Below are positions 25,132-33,799 of a stretch of DNA of 34,323 nucleotides, piece by piece. The notes beneath the pieces were generated by a model. The model had not been told where the DNA came from. It saw nothing but the letters and a program-made list of their open reading frames with translations, and searched no databases. A program made the translations under genes and the position numbers. The DNA is from Paludibacteraceae bacterium (lineage in GTDB: Bacteria; Bacteroidota; Bacteroidia; Bacteroidales; Paludibacteraceae), in assembly GCA_024405875.1 (NCBI GenBank), contig JAKSOA010000022.1, positions 1-34,323 on the forward strand, given 5' to 3'. Within the stretch, counting starts at the first letter, position 1. Each line of letters begins with the position of its first letter.

Positions 25132-25155
25132 GGTTATTCGGTGATGTGGTGATGC
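25132..25155. repeat. 8-bp tandem repeat, 3 units, before the DUF6913 gene
   Basis: GGTTATTC, GGTGATGT and GGTGATGC on the plus strand, the complement of the octamers at 3616-3679. The array ends 10 bp from the ATG of the minus-strand DUF6913 gene at 25122. Confidence 0.8.
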
Positions 25156-25157
25156 GA

Positions 25158-27193
<2,036 letters not shown>

Positions 27194-27243
27194 AATACCT
27201 TATTTTATGACTATGAATATTCTTTGTTACAAGCGTTATCTTG

Positions 27244-27251
27244 CAAACTTA
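27244..27251 (-). promoter_or_regulatory. -7 box (TAAGTTTG) of ligA
   Basis: TAAGTTTG on the minus strand fits TAnnTTTG. It lies 50 nt before the GTG start at 27193, which supports transcription of the full-length frame that contains the amber codon. No TTTG is seen at -33. Confidence 0.55.
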
Positions 27252-27275
27252 CTTAAAAAAATTGAAAAATAGTGT

Positions 27276-27283
27276 TAATTTTG
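27276..27283 (+). promoter_or_regulatory. -7 box (TAATTTTG) of trmD
   Basis: TAATTTTG fits the consensus and lies 24 nt before the trmD ATG. The -33 region has only a partial match. The promoter is divergent from that of ligA, about 25 bp away. Confidence 0.6.
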
Positions 27284-27307
27284 CGGTAAAGATTTTAACA
27301 AACAGAT

Positions 27308-27985
27308 ATGCGTATAGATATATTGACAGTGCTACCTGAACTGCTTGAAAGCAACTTTGCCTACTCAATAATAAAGCGCGCCCAAGATAAGGGGCTGGCG
27401 GAGATACACCTTCACAACCTGCGTGACTACTCCACAGATTTAAGACACCGCCGTGTTGATGACTATCCGTTTGGCGGAGAGGCTGGTATGGTTATGCAGA
27501 TAGAGCCTGTTGACCGTGCCATTGAGCATCTGAAGGCGGAACGTGAGTATGATGAGATTATATACACCTCCCCTGATGGTGAGATGTTCACCCAAAAGGT
27601 GGCGAATGAGTTCTCTATGATGAACAATATAATTATTCTCTGCGGTCACTACAAAGGCGTGGACCAGAGAATAAGGGAGCATCTGATAACAAGGGAGATT
27701 TCAGTTGGTGATTTTGTTCTGACAGGTGGCGAATTGGCTGCCTCAATAATAGCAGACGCAACCATTCGCATAATACCTGGCGTTATTTCTGATGAACAGT
27801 CAGCCTTGTCAGACTGTTTCCAGGATGACCTGCTTTCTGCTCCTGTATATACCCGCCCTGCTGATTACAAAGGGTGGAAAGTTCCTGAGATTCTACTCTC
27901 AGGTAATGACCGCCTTATAGCGGAATGGCGTCTGGAGCAATCACTTGAACGCACTCGCAAATTAAGACCTGATTTACTAAAATAA
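27308..27985 (+). CDS. trmD: tRNA (guanine37-N1)-methyltransferase
   Basis: TrmD methylates G37 next to the anticodon in tRNAs reading CNN codons and so prevents frameshifting. The 225-residue protein has the SPOUT-fold hallmarks. They are [13 protein letters not shown] (about residues 51-63), the SAM-binding trefoil-knot segments [11 protein letters not shown] (about 111-121) and [13 protein letters not shown] (about 131-143), and the C-terminal helical domain ending in RPDLLK. Length is normal. It is the only gene in its transcript here. In many bacteria it sits with rpsP-rimM-rplS, but here its neighbours are ligA (divergent) and a structured element. Confidence 0.95.
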   Translation: MRIDILTVLPELLESNFAYSIIKRAQDKGLAEIHLHNLRDYSTDLRHRRVDDYPFGGEAGMVMQIEPVDRAIEHLKAEREYDEIIYTSPDGEMFTQKVANEFSMMNNIIILCGHYKGVDQRIREHLITREISVGDFVLTGGELAASIIADATIRIIPGVISDEQSALSDCFQDDLLSAPVYTRPADYKGWKVPEILLSGNDRLIAEWRLEQSLERTRKLRPDLLK

Positions 27986-28010
27986 TTTTTATAGAGTGGT
28001 TTTATTTTCC

Positions 28011-28177
28011 GTGTTATAACCTACTCACACACAACCAACGCCCTATATCCCTCGCAAAATCACACAAAACTACGGAGACTCACAAAAATACGCCACCTAT
28101 GGTGGCTAACTGTTCGTGCCTTGTTTTGTACGTGATTTTGCTTCACGGGGCGTTATGGTGTTCTTAGGTCATAACAC
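28011..28177 (-). ncRNA. Repeated structured element, copy 2 (trmD side)
   Basis: Read on the minus strand this is the second copy of the element at 9397-9570. Outer arms GTGTTATGACCTA and TAGGTTATAACAC pair with a single G-U. The core stems AACGCCC/GGGCGTT, AATCAC/GTGATT, CAAAAC/GTTTTG and CACGAA/TTTGTG are conserved, and the apical hairpin is GCCACC-ATA-GGTGGC. Conserved single-stranded or mixed stretches include AAGGCACGAACAGTTAGCC and GTATTTTTGTGAGTCTCCG. It lies in the convergent gap after trmD (+) and beyond the terminator of the DUF3078 gene (-), so it seems to be outside both transcripts. Confidence 0.75.
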
Positions 28178-28206
28178 TAAAAAACTACTCTATAAAAAGC
28201 CTAATC

Positions 28207-28244
28207 AAAAAAAGTATCACCGCCACACTCGGTAGCAGTGATAC
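28207..28244 (-). terminator. Rho-independent terminator of the DUF3078 gene
   Basis: On the minus strand GTATCAC and GCTAC pair with GTGGC and GTGATAC (12 bp including one G-U) around a CGAGT loop. Seven T follow (28213-28207). The G-U pair would be an A-C mismatch on the other strand, so the minus orientation fits. Confidence 0.8.
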
Positions 28245-28254
28245 ATAAATTGTA

Positions 28255-28354
28255 TTTTTGAATTATATTTGAGATAAAATTTAAAGTGAAAGAGGGAGCA
28301 TAGTGGACTATGTGACCGATTGAACTTGAAATTTTAGCCAAATAGAATCAAAAA
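28255..28354 (-). other. Long imperfect hairpin in the 3' UTR of the DUF3078 gene
   Basis: The 100-nt segment starts right after the stop codon of the minus-strand gene. Arms pair in steps (plus-strand reading): TTTTTGA/TCAAAAA, ATTTG/CAAAT, AAAATTT/AAATTTT, AAGT/ACTT and apical CATAG-TGGA-CTATG, with internal loops between. It precedes the terminator, so it would be transcribed. The role is unknown. Confidence 0.65.
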
Positions 28355-29605
28355 TTATTTTTCAAAGCGGTATGCCAGACCAATACTAACAAACTCCTTC
28401 AACTGAAGTTTGGCAATATCCCAGCCAGTCTTGCCTTCCGGAGCGGCGACAGTTGAGTCATATCGTGGATTTACAGAGAGACGGGCTGTCAAGAGTTTAT
28501 ACAGTGTGAAATCTGCTGTAATCTCCCAATCAACCTCTATGCCCTTGTAGTCTGTGTAGAATTGCAAACGGCTGAATAGAGATACATTATCATTGAATTT
28601 CTGACGATATTGAACATCAAAAAGAGATCCAACGTTGTATGATTTGTGATGATTAGGATTAACATAAGCGGCGGCGTTGTTCAACTCATTATAGAAAGTA
28701 GTGAAATCTGCGACACTGTGAGCGTCCTTAGCCTTTTGAAGAGCGGCGTCATATGCAGCCTGATTTGTAATGTTCTGACCAATACCGGCAACATCGCTTA
28801 TTGAAGAAATTTGCAAATCACCAATGGCGTCACCATCGTCCTTGATTGAAGCGAACTTTGTCATATCCTCAACATATACAAGTTTGTAAGCGTATGGAGC
28901 AATGTAAACAGAGAGCTCGATATTCTTAGCAGCATTCTCATATTTGTAATCAACACCAATACCGGTTGTGAAACGCAGAGGAGATACGCAAGCACTTGCA
29001 AATGCGTCTGACATATGGTTAGGGTCAATTCCAGACATTAGGTCAGATGATACTGGGAAGAACATCTTGGCACGATTATCTGAAATTGTTGAGTAGTTAC
29101 GGAAGAGAGTTGTGGTAAGGTCTCCGTTCCAAGCAATGTTCCAACCTTTGCCAATAGCATAGCCTAACTTTGTAGAGTAAGAGGTCTTGTCATCAGATAG
29201 GTGCCACGCTCTACCGGCGGCATCTTTAGAGAAGTTTGTACCAATACCATACTTCAGTTCCACAAGGTTATCCCACATAAGTCCTTGCTCACCCTTGTAG
29301 TTAAACCAACTCTTTAGTGCAAACAGACCAGAGAGACTGCTGTTACCACCGTTGTACCACTCAGATGACCACGATGTGTTCTTAGAAACAAAGTTCTGTG
29401 TACCTGTAAGAGCAATGTCAACACCCATCTTCCAAGGGCTTGGCTTTGCCTCTGTAGCCTTAGCGGCATCAGAAGCGGCAGCTGTAGCATTTGATAACTC
29501 TGTAATGGCTTGAGTAGCCTCTGTTGCTGTTGCAACCACAGCATCTTGTGCATTTGTGGCAAATGCCATCAAAACCGCACCAACAAATAGTAGAATTCTT
29601 TTCAT
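28355..29605 (-). CDS. DUF3078 family outer-membrane protein
   Basis: The 416-residue protein has a signal peptide (MKRILLFVGAVLMAFATNAQ, cut before or near Gln20). An Ala/Thr-rich low-complexity stretch follows (residues 22-52), then a beta-rich domain with alternating aromatic strands. It opens with WKMGVDIALTGTQNFVSKNTSWSS-like sequence and ends in GLAYRFEK, with the aromatic near the C-terminus expected of an outer-membrane barrel. The pattern W..GG.SS.SGLF.LKSWFNYK.....WDN..ELKYG matches DUF3078, a Bacteroidota family of unknown function. The insertion at about residues 270-310 is helical and Ala-rich. Its 3' UTR holds a long hairpin and then a terminator. It is downstream of pyrD on the same strand but separated by about 130 nt. 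Confidence 0.85.
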   Translation of the reverse strand: MKRILLFVGAVLMAFATNAQDAVVATATEATQAITELSNATAAASDAAKATEAKPSPWKMGVDIALTGTQNFVSKNTSWSSEWYNGGNSSLSGLFALKSWFNYKGEQGLMWDNLVELKYGIGTNFSKDAAGRAWHLSDDKTSYSTKLGYAIGKGWNIAWNGDLTTTLFRNYSTISDNRAKMFFPVSSDLMSGIDPNHMSDAFASACVSPLRFTTGIGVDYKYENAAKNIELSVYIAPYAYKLVYVEDMTKFASIKDDGDAIGDLQISSISDVAGIGQNITNQAAYDAALQKAKDAHSVADFTTFYNELNNAAAYVNPNHHKSYNVGSLFDVQYRQKFNDNVSLFSRLQFYTDYKGIEVDWEITADFTLYKLLTARLSVNPRYDSTVAAPEGKTGWDIAKLQLKEFVSIGLAYRFEK

Positions 29606-29734
29606 AATTTTTTTTGTTAAACATTAGTATTATAATAATCTGTTAAATTCATATATTTTGGAACATTTACATAATCTATTTGAAAAAAATTATGAAAAAA
29701 ATTCCTTTAACTTTTAACTTTTCTTTTTTCACTA

Positions 29735-30649
29735 TTAACTAACTTCCAGCGCTCCGATAATCTCTCTCACTGACTTATAGCCGTGCCTTACAAGATACTC
29801 CTCTATTCCTGCGGCAACCTTCATTGTAACTGAAGGGTCAACAAAATTAGCCGTACCAATCTCAATGGCACTTGCACCGGCAAGCATAAACTCCACGGCA
29901 TCAGTAGCGTTTGAAATACCGCCAAGACCTATTACAGGAATCTTTACAGCCTTTGACACCTGATATACCATACGCAGCGCCACAGGCTTTATGGCGGGAC
30001 CGGAGAAACCGCCTGTAACCATAGATAGTATAGGTTTACGCCTTTCAGCATCAATAGCCATACCATTCAGGCAGTTGATAAGAGATACGCTGTCAGCACC
30101 CTCCGCCTCCACAGCACGCGCAATCTCTGTAATATCCGTTACATTGGGCGTAAGTTTTACAATCATAGTCTTAGGGTACGCCTTACGCACTGCCTTTATA
30201 ACGCTTCCTGCCGCCGCACAATTCACCCCGATGGTCATTCCGCCCTGCTTTACGTTAGGACATGAGATATTAACCTCAATGGCTGGAATCTTGTCTAACA
30301 ATGCCAACTTTTCAGCACACTCAGCATAATCTTCAGGGCAGGTTCCAGAGACATTTACAATTATATTTGTATCATAATCCTTAATCTCAGGGTATATATG
30401 TTCAATGAAATAATCAACCCCTTTATTCTGTAGCCCGATAGTATTCAAAATGCCACTAGAGACCTCTGCAAGGCGTGGATACGGATTTCCCTCTCTTTTG
30501 CGAAGAGTAGTTCCCTTTACAATTATACCACCCATTCGCGAAAAGTCAACAAAGTCCTTGTACTCTGTTCCGTAACCAAACGTCCCCGATGCGGTCATCA
30601 CCGGATTCCTTAGTTCCAAATCCCCTATTTTTACTCTTGTATCAATCAT
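29735..30649 (-). CDS. pyrD: Dihydroorotate dehydrogenase B, catalytic subunit
   Basis: Class 1B PyrD oxidises dihydroorotate to orotate in pyrimidine synthesis and passes electrons through PyrK to NAD. The 304-residue protein has the FMN-barrel motifs ASGTFGYG (20-27), [11 protein letters not shown] (46-56) and Ile-Gly-Leu-Gln-Asn-Lys-Gly. Catalytic Cys130 lies in [12 protein letters not shown], and phosphate-binding GGISNATDA and EIGTANF are present. Cys at the catalytic site (not Ser) indicates the soluble class 1 type. pyrK lies upstream on the same strand, 93 nt away, and the two form the usual heterotetramer. Their order and pairing support the 1B assignment. The gap holds inverted octamer arrays. 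Confidence 0.95.
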   Translation of the reverse strand: MIDTRVKIGDLELRNPVMTASGTFGYGTEYKDFVDFSRMGGIIVKGTTLRKREGNPYPRLAEVSSGILNTIGLQNKGVDYFIEHIYPEIKDYDTNIIVNVSGTCPEDYAECAEKLALLDKIPAIEVNISCPNVKQGGMTIGVNCAAAGSVIKAVRKAYPKTMIVKLTPNVTDITEIARAVEAEGADSVSLINCLNGMAIDAERRKPILSMVTGGFSGPAIKPVALRMVYQVSKAVKIPVIGLGGISNATDAVEFMLAGASAIEIGTANFVDPSVTMKVAAGIEEYLVRHGYKSVREIIGALEVS

Positions 30650-30660
30650 AATTCTACATT

Positions 30661-30747
30661 GGTGATGCGGTTATTCGTTTATTCGGTGATTCGATGTGAT
30701 TACAATATGTTTTTCGCATCACCGTATCACCACATCACCGAATCACC
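30661..30747. repeat. Inverted pair of 8-bp repeat arrays between pyrK and pyrD
   Basis: Plus strand 30661-30692 holds GGTGATGC, GGTTATTC, GTTTATTC, GGTGATTC. 30716-30747 holds the complementary-type units GCATCACC, GTATCACC, ACATCACC, GAATCACC. The two arrays can pair as a hairpin with about 23 nt between them. The pyrK stop (30743-30745) lies in the last unit. Confidence 0.8.
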
Positions 30748-31507
30748 ATATTAACTCATTAATATTAAACACCGGTCCATCAGAGCAAACGCACTTATGC
30801 CCCTCTTTAGTCTGCGTAACACAGCCAAGACAGGCTCCAAGACCGCAGGCCATCATATTCTCAAGTGATACCTCACAGTCTGTACCACTCTCTATGGCGC
30901 ATTTTGCCACACTCTTCATCATCGGAGTAGGACCACATACATACATCCTGTCAAATTTACTGTTTATTACAGGGTGATTTGTAACAAATCCCTTAACACC
31001 TATACTGCCGTCCTCAGTTGTGATATTCACATCACCTACAGCCTCAAACGCACTCAAATCAATAATATCACTATTATACTTAAAACCAAGCAAATATGTA
31101 ACCTTTACGCCTTTCTCACGCAGTTTTCCGCCCAGATACAGAAGCGGGGCTATTCCAACACCACCGCCTACAAGTATGGCAGAACCATTTTCAAGCAATG
31201 TAAAACCATTGCCAAGAGGCAGAAGAAGGTTTAGAGAGTCTCCTGCACATAGTTTTGAGAGAGCGTTGGTTCCGTCTCCCACATTCTTTATTATGAGAGA
31301 TAGTCTGTTTGCCTTATAATCAACATCATTTATTGATATAGGGCGACGCAGGTAAACTGTTGTGGTATTCTCTACCTTAACCTCCACAAATTGCCCAGGT
31401 AGCATCTCTGGAAGGGGGTTAGGGTGAGTGAGAATAAGTTGAAAGTATGAATTATTGAGTTTTTTGTTCTCAACAACAGTTAATATCAATTCAAATTTCT
31501 TAAGCAT
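30743..31507 (-). CDS. pyrK: Dihydroorotate dehydrogenase electron-transfer subunit
   Basis: PyrK carries FAD and a 2Fe-2S cluster and links PyrD to NAD. The 254-residue protein has an FAD domain (RRPISI at about 54-59, and IIKNVGDGTNAL). A NAD-binding GGGVGIAPLLYLG and CGPTPMM follow. The iron-sulfur ligands are Cys221, Cys226, Cys229 and Cys241 (CGLGACLGC, then CSDGPVF). The length is normal and it pairs with pyrD downstream. It has its own near-consensus promoter. The last codons run into the octamer array. Confidence 0.95.
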   Translation of the reverse strand: MLKKFELILTVVENKKLNNSYFQLILTHPNPLPEMLPGQFVEVKVENTTTVYLRRPISINDVDYKANRLSLIIKNVGDGTNALSKLCAGDSLNLLLPLGNGFTLLENGSAILVGGGVGIAPLLYLGGKLREKGVKVTYLLGFKYNSDIIDLSAFEAVGDVNITTEDGSIGVKGFVTNHPVINSKFDRMYVCGPTPMMKSVAKCAIESGTDCEVSLENMMACGLGACLGCVTQTKEGHKCVCSDGPVFNINELIW

Positions 31508-31531
31508 TCAACCAATGTTCTTAGGTTTTTG

Positions 31532-31563
31532 CAAAGTTAGTACAAGACGAGCGCAAAAACAAA
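31532..31563 (-). promoter_or_regulatory. Promoter of the pyrK-pyrD operon
   Basis: Minus strand: TTTG (31560-31563), 20-nt spacer, TAACTTTG (31532-31539). The ATG at 31507 lies 24 nt after the -7 box. The core CTAACTTTGCA is shared with the ABC-F promoter. Confidence 0.75.
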
Positions 31564-31585
31564 TGTATTGAAGTGTATTTTAAAT

Positions 31586-31752
31586 AATTTTTATATTCAC
31601 CTTAGCGTAATTTGGAAGTTCCCGAAAAAAATACGTCATTTTGGAAGACAAAAATGAGTGTTTGAGCGAAGCGAGTTGCGTTTTTGGCTGAACAAAATAG
31701 GATTTTTTGAGGAAATAGAACTTCCGTATGGAGCTGAGGTGAAATAAAAATT
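31586..31752. other. Long imperfect hairpin between pyrK and the XRE gene
   Basis: The ends AATTTTTAT-A-TTCACCTTAGC (31586-31606) and 31733-31752 (GCTGAGGTGAA then ATAAAAATT) pair over 20 bp with one bulge and one G-U. GGAAGTTC (31614-31621) pairs with GAACTTCC (31718-31725). Weaker T/A-rich pairing continues to an apex at GAGCGAAGCGAG (31664-31675). Length, 167 nt, is like the repeated element but the sequence is different. It lies after the XRE stop and upstream of the pyrK promoter. Confidence 0.6.
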
Positions 31753-31780
31753 AATAATTACACTTCTATTACAAATAATA

Positions 31781-32212
31781 TTATGACCTAAACTCCTCAA
31801 AGGTGTTGTCTGAATAATAGACTACAATGCGTAAAATCTCCTTAGATGGAATCTGACGTACAACCTCCTTTATAATAGTCTGAGGTTCAACTGTTTGCTG
31901 AGGAATTTCAACAGATTTCGCACTCTCTTGACGCTCTGAGAATTCAATTTTTGACTCTTGCGTGTACTCCTGACCGAATAAATTGCCCTGAATCGCCCTC
32001 TCATTCTTGTACATAGGCTCCTTATCAAGCATCAACCATTCTGGATTTATATTAGGAAAAGCTGTCATCACACTTTGCAAAATAGCCACTCCAGGGTTGT
32101 TACGGCCATTTATTATGTGTGAAATGGCTGATGGCTGAACACCAAGTTTGGCTGCCAACTCTCTTGGTTGCAGCCCCTCTTTCTCCATAATTTTCTTAAA
32201 TTTTTCTATCAT
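31781..32212 (-). CDS. XRE-family helix-turn-helix DNA-binding protein
   Basis: The 143-residue protein has an N-terminal HTH-XRE domain (about residues 3-62: LQPRELAAKLGVQPSAISHI recognition region, then NPGVAILQSVMTAFPNINPEWL). A polar linker rich in Gln and Glu follows (65-110), and then a short C-terminal tail (EILRIVVYYSDNTFEEFRS) that could be a multimerisation or ligand part. Such proteins are repressors or small regulators. The upstream 700-bp gap holds many TTTACA/TACAATTGTA-like sites, so self-regulation is plausible. No toxin, phage or integrase gene is next to it. The target genes are unknown; mazG is the divergent neighbour. Confidence 0.85.
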   Translation of the reverse strand: MIEKFKKIMEKEGLQPRELAAKLGVQPSAISHIINGRNNPGVAILQSVMTAFPNINPEWLMLDKEPMYKNERAIQGNLFGQEYTQESKIEFSERQESAKSVEIPQQTVEPQTIIKEVVRQIPSKEILRIVVYYSDNTFEEFRS

Positions 32213-32756
32213 AACTTTAAGGGCAAATAGATTTTACTTTGAATTTACAAATGTACAATATTAGATTTACAATTGCAATAGTTTACAGGTTTAATCTTGT
32301 ATATATTCAGTGACAAATGTAATATACAGTTGTACAAATACATATTATCCGTGATTTTAGCAATATGAATACAGCATACTATAGGCTACGAGTTTTACTT
32401 TATGTAAAAAGACTTAACTACACTGATTTTTAATATATTATATTAACTATAAAATAAAAACTCAGTGCATTATGCTTTTAATTCGCATTTTATTCATCAA
32501 ATCTTCGGCTAAACTTTATATATACATATATAAACGGCTGATTTTCAATTATTAATTTTTACATTTCATTTATTTTGCATATACAATTCTTATTCATATT
32601 TACAATTTTAAAATATATATAATATAAGTAGCAGTAACAATAACTCTTGTACAAAATGCATCAAAATACAATTGTAAAAACTGTGTGCTGTTCTTATGGT
32701 TTTACATTTGTATTGAAAAATGACGTTATTTTTGTAAACCACTATTTTTAACTTTT
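32213..32756. promoter_or_regulatory. Long AT-rich XRE-mazG intergenic region with repeated operator-like sites
   Basis: No credible gene is seen here. A -7 box TACATTTG lies at 32248-32255 (minus), 36 nt before the XRE ATG. Sites resembling TTTACAATTGTAAA occur at 32245-32259, 32266-32280, 32311-32324, 32325-32342, 32398-32411, 32646-32658, 32665-32680 (with perfect palindrome TACAATTGTA at 32667-32676) and 32700-32715. A hairpin CACTGATTTTTA/TAAAAACTCAGTG spans 32421-32467. A palindrome TTTATATAT/ATATATAAA lies near 32515-32534. Confidence 0.5.
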
Positions 32757-32788
32757 TTTGCCCGAAAATTTTTTAATTCATAAATTTG
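32757..32788 (+). promoter_or_regulatory. Consensus promoter of mazG
   Basis: TTTG (32757-32760), a 20-nt spacer and TAAATTTG (32781-32788) match the Bacteroidota consensus exactly. The -7 box overlaps an inverted repeat AAATTTGT-GGT-ACAAAATTT (32782-32801), a possible operator. The mRNA would have a leader of about 120 nt. Confidence 0.8.
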
Positions 32789-32820
32789 TGGTACAAAATT
32801 TAGGAAACTACTCTACCCTA

Positions 32821-32900
32821 TAAGATCTCTCGCTTCGCTCGAGATGACGTATGAAGAGTTGAGATGACGGATGAGGAATTGAGATGATGGATGAATTATC
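32821..32900 (+). repeat. CTCGCTTCGCTCGAG hairpin followed by three 20-bp tandem repeats
   Basis: A short palindromic segment (32828-32843, loop core GCGAAGC on the other strand) is followed by units at 32841-32860, 32861-32880 and 32881-32900, each beginning GAGATGA and containing ATGA. The units lie in the mazG leader; the third holds an in-frame ATG at 32891. Confidence 0.8.
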
Positions 32901-32917
32901 TAACTGACGAAAGAATT

Positions 32918-33733
32918 ATGGAAAAGAAAAAACTTGAAGCATTTGAAAGAATTGGAGACATAATGGACCGTCTCCGCAGTGAGTGTCCTTGGGACAGGAA
33001 GCAAACCAATGAGTCTTTAAGAATCCTGACTCAGGAAGAGGTCTTTGAACTTTGTGATGCAATTATCAAAAAAGATGACGCCGGAATCTGTGAAGAGTTA
33101 GGTGATGTGCTACTCCACATTCTTTTTTACGCCAAAATTGCAGAAGAGAAAAATTCATTTACTATTGCAGATGTATGTAACCATTTGAGTGACAAGATGA
33201 TACACCGTCATCCGCACGTTTTTGGCTCTGCTGAGGCGAATTCTTCCGCTGAGGTTATAAGGAATTGGCAAATTTTAAAACTACAAGAGGGTAAGGGAAA
33301 GACTGTTCTTGGCGGAGTACCTGACTCACTACCCTCTCTTATTAAAGCGTATAGAATCCAAGATAAGGCACGCAGTGCCGGCTTTGATTGGAAAGCAAAA
33401 GAAGATGTTTGGGAAAAGGTTAAGGAAGAGGTCTCTGAGGTTGAAGTGGAAATTTTAGAACAATCAAAACTACAAGACTCAGAAACGGATATAAAAAAAC
33501 TACAAGCAATCGCAGAACGAATTGAGGAGGAATTCGGAGACCTTATGTTCAGTATTATTAATGCGGCACGCCTCTATAAAATTAACCCCGATAATGCCCT
33601 TGAACGCACTAATCAGAAGTTCATAAAGCGTTTCAACTACATTGAGTCTAAGGCTAAAGAGCAGGGAAAAACAGTGAATGAACTGAGTTTTGAAGAGATG
33701 AACGCCCTATGGGAAGAGGCTAAGCATTGCTAA
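32918..33733 (+). CDS. mazG: Nucleoside triphosphate pyrophosphohydrolase MazG
   Basis: MazG hydrolyses NTPs and dNTPs to monophosphates and diphosphate and clears damaged or excess nucleotides. The start at 32918 (MEKKKLEAF, 271 residues) is preferred because homologues begin about 8-11 residues before the EAF motif. ATG 32891 would start inside a 20-bp repeat. Two MazG domains are present: CPWDRKQTNESLR with QEEVFEL and EELGDVLLHI (about residues 20-90), then EEVSEVEVEI with EEEFGDLMFSIIN (about 165-220). The metal-binding E-E-x-x-E and E-x-x-D patterns are intact in both. Length is normal. A bidirectional terminator follows. Confidence 0.93.
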   Translation: MEKKKLEAFERIGDIMDRLRSECPWDRKQTNESLRILTQEEVFELCDAIIKKDDAGICEELGDVLLHILFYAKIAEEKNSFTIADVCNHLSDKMIHRHPHVFGSAEANSSAEVIRNWQILKLQEGKGKTVLGGVPDSLPSLIKAYRIQDKARSAGFDWKAKEDVWEKVKEEVSEVEVEILEQSKLQDSETDIKKLQAIAERIEEEFGDLMFSIINAARLYKINPDNALERTNQKFIKRFNYIESKAKEQGKTVNELSFEEMNALWEEAKHC

Positions 33734-33752
33734 CAACAATAACACGCACAAA

Positions 33753-33786
33753 AAAGGCTGGCATCACTGCCAGCCTTTTCTTTTTT
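33753..33786. terminator. Bidirectional terminator between mazG and the partial surface-protein gene
   Basis: AAAGGCTGGCA (33753-33763) pairs with TGCCAGCCTTT (33768-33778) over loop TCAC. T-rich DNA follows on the plus strand and an A-run precedes it, giving a T-run on the minus strand. It serves the two convergent genes. Confidence 0.9.
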
Positions 33787-33799
33787 ACACCCTGTTATA

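Noticed and set aside
30974-31319. Open frames on the plus strand opposite pyrK
   Set aside because: They are antisense to a well-supported pyrK and have no recognisable protein features.
31781-32212. XRE gene as part of a toxin-antitoxin or prophage module
   Set aside because: No toxin-like, integrase or phage gene is adjacent; neighbours are pyrK and mazG.
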